Below, piece by piece: positions 8,287 to 11,897 of a stretch of 11,897 nt of DNA. The notes beneath the pieces are model-generated. The model was not told the origin of the DNA. It did no database searches and worked only from the letters and a program-made list of their open reading frames with translations. Both the position numbers and the translations under genes were made by a program. The DNA lies in NCBI GenBank assembly GCA_015501055.1, contig JADNYV010000958.1, positions 1-11,897 on the forward strand. The letters run 5' to 3'. Position 1 is the stretch's first letter. Every line of letters begins with the position of its first letter. This stretch comes from Mucidula mucida. Taxonomy: Eukaryota; Basidiomycota; Agaricomycetes; Agaricales; Physalacriaceae.

Positions 8287-9637
8287 TGAGAAGGGGGAAA
8301 AAGATAACGAAAACATTGTTTTGCTCAAGCCAGAGTTTTTTATTTCACAAATTCAATTTTCTTTACATACAGTAGATACACCGGAGGACAAATTACTTAA
8401 CAAAATCAAACAAAGAAAAGGAAACAAAGATAGATACGTACAAAAAGCATTAGAAAACAAAGAAAAAGGATGGGAAGAGAAGGAAAATAGACTTATTATA
8501 TGGAAAGATTATATTTACATACCAAAGGACAAGGAATTGCGGGGAAAAGTTATTGGAATGCATCATGAGCACAGCTTGCAGGGCATCCGGACGATACAAG
8601 ACCCTCAAGTTGATTACACACACCTATTGGTGGCCTGGAATTAGCCGAGACGTCCGGAATACATGGAAGGGTGTCAAAAATGCCAGTCACAAAGTCACAT
8701 CGCACGAAGCCGGCTGCACCTCTTCACCCTATTGACGTGCCAAGCGAGCCATGGGAGATAGTAGGGACGGACATATTGGAGAGCTGCCGGAATCGGAGGA
8801 TACAACGCTATCAGCACGTTTGTGGACCATTTCACAAAGCGATTACGCATCATACCAACACACACCACTCTGACGTCAGAAGGCATGGCCCGCATCTACC
8901 GAGATCGCATTTTCCCCATACATGGGATGCCACGCCAGATGATACATGATCGCGGTCCACAATACCACTTGCGTTTTATGAAGGAGTTGTACCGGTTGTT
9001 GGGCATACAAGGAAACTTTACAACGGCGTATCATCCACAGGCAAATGGGCAGACGGAACGGCTGAACCAAGAGATAGAACATTTCTTACGGTTATTTGTC
9101 AACTACCATCAGAACGACTGGCACGAATGGCTACCCTCTGCCAAATTTGTTTACAATGATCGGGTACACTCGGCAACTAAAGTCACTCCGTTCTTTGCAG
9201 ACATGGGCAGACACCCCTACAAAGGCACCGCCCCGAAAACGGCATCGAGAAATGAGACTGCGCAGGAGTTTGCCGACGGCATGAGGAAAACATAGGACGA
9301 AGTGGGGTCGGCATTGAAGATGGCCAAAGAGGATATGAAACGGTTTTATGACAGGAAACGGACAGAGGCAGTAGAGTACAAGGAAGGCGACAAAGTATGG
9401 CTGGAAGGGACGAATCTCAGCACGGATCGACCAATGAAGAAGCTGGATGACAAACGCTTCGGGCCGTTCAAAGTGATCAAGAAAGTTGGGACGAGCTCTT
9501 ACAAGCTCCAGATTCCTCACACGTGGAAAAGCATCCATCCCGTGTTCAATGAGGCCCTGTTGACGCCTTACCACGAGCCCCAATTTCCGACACAACCCCG
9601 AGACACGCGTCCACCACCTGTGCTGGAAGGAGCCGAA
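8287..9637 (+). other. Integrase domain of pol (HHCC zinc finger, DD35E core, GPY/F module)
   Basis: Inserts the cDNA into the host genome. The N-terminal zinc-binding part shows HHEHS, GH and TYWWPGISRDV, with the Cys pair (TGT 8672, TGC 8681) readable only in a shifted frame. The core has Asp in EIVGTDIL (8770-8772), Asp in HDRGPQY (8948-8950) and Glu in GQTERLNQ (9056-9058); the last two are separated by exactly 35 residues, so the DD35E triad is kept. The GPY/F module reads KRFGPFKVIKKVG (about 9452-9490), followed by IHPVFNEALLTPY. Seven -1 frame steps lie between 8287 and 8800, and a TAG at 9293-9295 separates core from C-terminal part. From 8822 on the frame is otherwise open. Confidence 0.93.
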
Positions 9638-9811
9638 CCGGAATGGGAGGTTGAGAAAGTGGTTAATTCCCGAAAGTACCGCGGGGGTTTTCAATACAAG
9701 GTTCACTGGAAGGGTTACGGCACACACGAGCAGACATGGGAACCGGCATGCAATCTCAAAAATGCCGACGAAGCTATCAGCGATTTCCACCAACAATATC
9801 CGAACAAGCCA
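9638..9811 (+). other. Chromodomain at the pol C-terminus
   Basis: Chromodomains bind methylated histone tails (H3K9me in HP1) and steer chromovirus integration to silent chromatin. Here the fold reads EWEVEKVV, then FQYKVHWKGYGTHEQTWEP and an ISDFHQQY helix. Aromatic residues occupy the three cage positions (Trp in EWEVEK, Trp in VHWKGY, Trp in EQTWEP), so methyl-lysine binding is plausible. About 50 further residues of low-complexity tail lead to the stop at 9970. This stretch is uninterrupted in element 1; in element 2 it is split by a solo LTR. Confidence 0.93.
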
Positions 9812-9969
9812 AAGCCACCCGCGCTTGCTCGCATTGAAGTCCCCATGTCGCAATTTCCATCACATCTGTTCCGACCCATGCCACTGCCTGACACCGAACC
9901 CCTTGACGTCCCACTACCCTCTGCGGCCCTCATGGAGCGACTCTGGCGCAGAATGGAACTTGCGCCTTA

Positions 9970-9981
9970 AAGAGGGGGTGA
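9970..9981 (+). promoter_or_regulatory. Polypurine tract (plus-strand primer) of element 1
   Basis: AAGAGGGGGTGA directly precedes the TG of the 3' LTR and overlaps the last base of the pol stop codon. Such purine runs resist RNase H and prime plus-strand DNA. Element 2 has the corresponding purine run in inverted orientation at 11010-11021. Confidence 0.85.
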
Positions 9982-10479
9982 TGTTATGAATCGCCATATT
10001 TTCACATTTTCAATCTTATCATATCTTATCGGGGGGCTTGTCTTATCAACCAACGGACTGTTTCATCATCTGTTTCATCACCAATTATACTCCTTTTCAT
10101 TACCAAAGCCGTACTCATGTCGGACACACGCCCAACACATGAATGACATCATACATGCCGATACCTCATGGACTTCCTATTGTATACACATCACCGACAC
10201 TCGTAGCACACATGGACATTTCAGTATTATTACTTACATGCAGTTACCACTCGTATTTAATGGTTTCATGGACTAGTAGCATACAACATTGGGTCAAGGG
10301 CATGGAGTTAACCCTGGCGGAAACATGTATGGACAAGGAGTCCCAAACACAGACTTACTAGTATATAAGCAGTAGTGTAGTATCATTGTACTTTAGTTCC
10401 GATCTCGTTTATACACCTGGCCTAGCCTAGTCTTACGAACGCGAACGCTTTCTTCCTTAGTTCTTGCTGTGGTACCTGG
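9982..10479 (+). repeat. 3' LTR of element 1, lacking its last 31 nt
   Basis: It starts TGTTATG like the 5' LTR and stops after ACCTGG, where the inverted LTR of element 2 begins with TGTTAGC. The missing end corresponds to 4502-4532. It differs from the 5' LTR at roughly 30 positions but is identical from 10051 on to the LTR of element 2. TATA box and start region are intact, so it could drive transcription rightward into element 2. Confidence 0.95.
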
Positions 10480-10939
10480 TGTTAGCGACTGACTAAGCCA
10501 CGAGACTCCACCAGGTACCACAGCAAGAACTAAGGAAGAAAGCGTTCGCGTTCGTAAGACTAGGCTAGGCCAGGTGTATAAACGAGATCGGAACTAAAGT
10601 ACAATGATACTACACTACTGCTTATATACTAGTAAGTCTGTGTTTGGGACTCCTTGTCCATACATGTTTCCGCCAGGGTTAACTCCATGCCCTTGACCCA
10701 ATGTTGTATGCTACTAGTCCATGAAACCATTAAATACGAGTGGTAACTGCATGTAAGTAATAATACTGAAATGTCCATGTGTGCTACGAGTGTCGGTGAT
10801 GTGTATACAATAGGAAGTCCATGAGGTATCGGCATGTATGATGTCATTCATGTGTTGGGCGTGTGTCCGACATGAGTACGGCTTTGGTAATGAAAAGGAG
10901 TATAATTGGTGATGAAACAGATGATGAAACAGTCCGTTG
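10051..10939. repeat. Perfect 430-bp inverted repeat with a 29-nt spacer
   Basis: Bases 10051-10480 are the exact reverse complement of 10510-10939, checked line by line with no mismatch or gap. The spacer 10481-10509 is the terminal part of element 2's LTR. The arms extend further at lower identity: about 93% over the next 70 bp of LTR and about 90% in the pol ends. RNA reading through would fold into a long hairpin. Confidence 0.95.
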
Positions 10940-11009
10940 TTTGATAAGACAAGGCCCCCGATAAGATATGATAAGATGTGAAAGTGTGAAAATATGGCAA
11001 TTCATAACA
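10480..11009 (-). repeat. 3' LTR of element 2 (530 bp, complete)
   Basis: On the plus strand it begins TGTTAGC (10480) and ends ATAACA (11009), so it reads TGTTATG...GCTAACA on the minus strand. It is complete, including the terminal 31 nt missing in the 3' LTR of element 1, and borders the purine run and pol end of element 2. Its promoter points leftward, antisense to element 1. Confidence 0.95.
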
Positions 11010-11267
11010 TCACCCCTCCTTAAGGCGCAAGTTCCATTCTGCACCAGATTTGCTCCATGAGGGCCGCAGAGGGTAGCGTGACGTCAAGGGGTTTGGTGTC
11101 AGGCGGTGGCATGGGTCGAAATAGATGTGATGGAAATTGCGACATGAGAACTTCAATGCGAGCAAGCGCAGGTAGCTTCGGCTTGTTCGGGGTACTGCTG
11201 GTGGAAATCGCGAATAGCTTTGTTGGCATTCTTGAGATTGCATGCCGGTTCCATGTCTGTTTGTGTG
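11010..11267 (-). pseudogene. pol: C-terminal end of pol of element 2
   Basis: On the minus strand this matches 9725-9981 of element 1: the last part of the chromodomain, the low-complexity tail with SQFPSHLFRPMPPPD, and the stop TAA (11022-11020) followed by the purine run. A run of four C on the minus strand (11189-11192) shifts the frame relative to element 1, so the tail is not joined to the chromodomain helix. The upstream part continues at 11796 after the solo LTR. Confidence 0.88.
11263..11267. repeat. Target-site duplication GTGTG, left copy
   Basis: GTGTG directly precedes the solo LTR and recurs directly after it at 11796-11800. Removing the LTR and one copy restores colinearity with the corresponding site (CACAC near 9722-9726) in element 1. 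Confidence 0.9.
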
Positions 11268-11795
11268 TGTTAGCGACTGACTAAGCCACGAGACTCAACC
11301 AGGTACCACAGCAAGAACTAAGGAAAGAAGCGTTCACGTTCGTAAGACTAGGCTAGGCCAGGTGTATAAACGAGATCGGAACTAAAGTACAATGATACTA
11401 CACTACTGCTTATATACTAGTAAGTCTGTGTTTGAGACTCCTTGTCCATACGTGTTTCCACTAGGGATGCTCCACGCCCTTGACCCAGTGTTGTATGCTA
11501 CTAGTCCGTGAAACCATTAAATACGAGTGGTAACTGCATGTAAGTAATAATACTGAAACGACCATGTGTGCTACGAGTGTCGGCGGTGTGTATACAATAG
11601 GGAGTCCATGAGGTATCGGCATGTATGATGTCATCCATGTGTTGGACGTGTGTCCAACATGAGTACGGCTTTGGTAATGAAAAGGGGTATGATCAGTGAC
11701 GAAACAGATGATGAAACGTCCGTTGGTTGATAAGACAAGGCCCCGATAAGATATGATAAGATGTGAAAGTGTGAAAAAATTGGCGATTCATAACA
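11268..11795 (-). repeat. Solo LTR (528 bp) nested in the chromodomain of element 2
   Basis: It is a complete LTR of the same family in minus orientation, with TG...CA ends and flanked by GTGTG on both sides, and it has no internal element sequence beside it. It therefore arose from a separate insertion followed by LTR-LTR recombination that removed the internal region. It is not identical to any other LTR in the window. TATA box and transcript-start region are unchanged. Confidence 0.93.
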
Positions 11796-11800
11796 GTGTG
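11796..11800. repeat. Target-site duplication GTGTG, right copy
   Basis: Partner of 11263-11267 on the other side of the solo LTR; identical over all five bases. Confidence 0.9.
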
Positions 11801-11897
11801 TGCCATAACCTTTCCAGTGAACCTTGTATTGGAACCCCGCGGTACTTCCGGGAATTCACCACTTTCTCAACCTCCATTCCGGTTCGCTCCTTCCAGC
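11796..11897 (-). pseudogene. pol: Chromodomain coding fragment of element 2 upstream of the solo LTR
   Basis: On the minus strand this matches 9624-9726 of element 1, the start of the chromodomain. Several G or C runs are one base shorter than in element 1 (for example after GAAGGAGC and in the TGGAGG stretch), which breaks the frame. It runs off the window edge. Confidence 0.88.

Larger units (their letters stand above)
6027..9970 (+). pseudogene. pol: pol polyprotein: protease, RT, RNase H, integrase, chromodomain (disrupted)
   Basis: Pol enters by -1 frameshifting near 6027 and ends at TAA 9968-9970, directly before the polypurine tract. All domains are recognisable in the right order, at about 1,300 codons. 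Premature stops that fit single transitions: TGA 6372 and 6402, TGA 7302 and 7917 (all CGA to TGA), TGA 8193 and TAG 9293 (from Trp codons). Frame breaks: a 1-nt loss near 6669 compensated by a tandem CAAT duplication at 6703-6710 (between them the TAG at 6684 appears), then seven -1 steps between about 8287 and 8800. Reading frame by position: third frame to about 8287, mixed to 8800, then the second frame to the end. The first segment after the shift, to about 6400, is a charged linker without a known domain. Individual domains are listed separately. Confidence 0.92.
4004..10479 (+). mobile_element. Ty3/gypsy chromovirus LTR retrotransposon, element 1 (inactive)
   Basis: A nearly complete element of about 6.5 kb: 5' LTR, primer-binding site, 598-nt leader, gag, -1 frameshift signal, pol in the order protease, reverse transcriptase, RNase H, integrase, chromodomain, then a polypurine tract and the 3' LTR. 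Integrase after RNase H defines Ty3/gypsy, and the C-terminal chromodomain defines the chromovirus branch, whose members often insert in silent chromatin. The two LTRs are roughly 94% identical by eye, so the insertion is not recent. The last 31 nt of the 3' LTR are missing here because element 2 interrupts it. Nonsense codons, lost catalytic residues and frameshifts in both gag and pol make it unable to transpose by itself, although its RNA could still be made from the intact LTR promoter. Confidence 0.95.
10480..11897 (-). mobile_element. Second chromovirus copy, element 2, 3' part only (runs off the window)
   Basis: Read on the minus strand this has the end of pol with chromodomain (11897-11796, then 11262-11020), the polypurine tract (11021-11010) and the 3' LTR (11009-10480). 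It belongs to the same family as element 1, about 90% identical in coding sequence. It appears inserted tail-to-tail into the 3' LTR of element 1. Its own body is interrupted by the solo LTR 11268-11795. The remainder must lie to the right of the window. Confidence 0.9.

Noticed and set aside
9131..9853. Open frame of 240 codons on the minus strand
   Set aside because: Antisense to the integrase C-terminus and chromodomain, which are conserved on the plus strand.
10143..10847. Identical 72-codon open frames at 10143-10361 (+) and 10629-10847 (-)
   Set aside because: Both lie in the LTR arms and are identical only because the palindrome is; the same frame is altered in the 5' LTR and there is no sign of coding constraint.
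1..11897. A novel defence or biosynthetic system
   Set aside because: Apart from one membrane-protein gene, everything recognisable is retrotransposon; there is no gene cluster that could form such a system.

Overview
The window looks like a repeat-rich, silenced region of an Agaricomycete (mushroom-forming basidiomycete) genome. Two things suggest this. A minus-strand gene of the fungal multi-pass membrane family with an N-terminal DUF6533 block has many short introns (about 48-59 nt, GTRAGT-type donors). More than half of the window is Ty3/gypsy LTR retrotransposon of the chromodomain-bearing chromovirus type common in these fungi. No rRNA, tRNA, CRISPR array or bacterial-style operon was seen.

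Layout. 1-72: possible 3' end of a plus-strand gene. 73-590: intergenic, with a 33-bp tandem repeat. 591-2276 (minus): the DUF6533-type gene, about nine exons, splice sites recognisable but reading frame broken several times. 2277-4003: no recognisable gene, AT-rich toward the right. 4004-10479 (plus): element 1, in the order 5' LTR, primer-binding site, leader, gag, frameshift signal, protease, reverse transcriptase, RNase H, integrase, chromodomain, polypurine tract, 3' LTR lacking its last 31 nt. 10480-11897 (minus, runs off the window): element 2 of the same family, inserted tail-to-tail into the 3' LTR of element 1. A solo LTR (11268-11795) with a GTGTG target-site duplication sits inside the chromodomain coding region of element 2.

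Element 1 is dead but well preserved. Every premature stop that is not the result of an indel, and each lost key residue inspected (gag zinc knuckle, protease Asp, RNase H Asp), can be explained by a C:G to T:A transition, often at CpG. A separate set of single-base losses breaks the frame, seven of them within 520 bp of the integrase.

Two mechanistic signals stand out. First, an 11-nt segment just after the 5' LTR is complementary (10 of 11) to the predicted first 11 nt of the transcript, pointing to Tf1-style self-primed reverse transcription instead of tRNA priming. Second, gag and pol lie in a -1 relationship, with a GGGTTTT slippery heptamer, a 5-nt spacer and a 9-of-10-bp stem-loop holding the gag stop codon. 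A third notable feature is a perfect 430-bp inverted repeat with a 29-nt spacer at the junction of the two elements. Its arms are identical although flanking parts of the same two elements differ, which suggests gene conversion within the palindrome.
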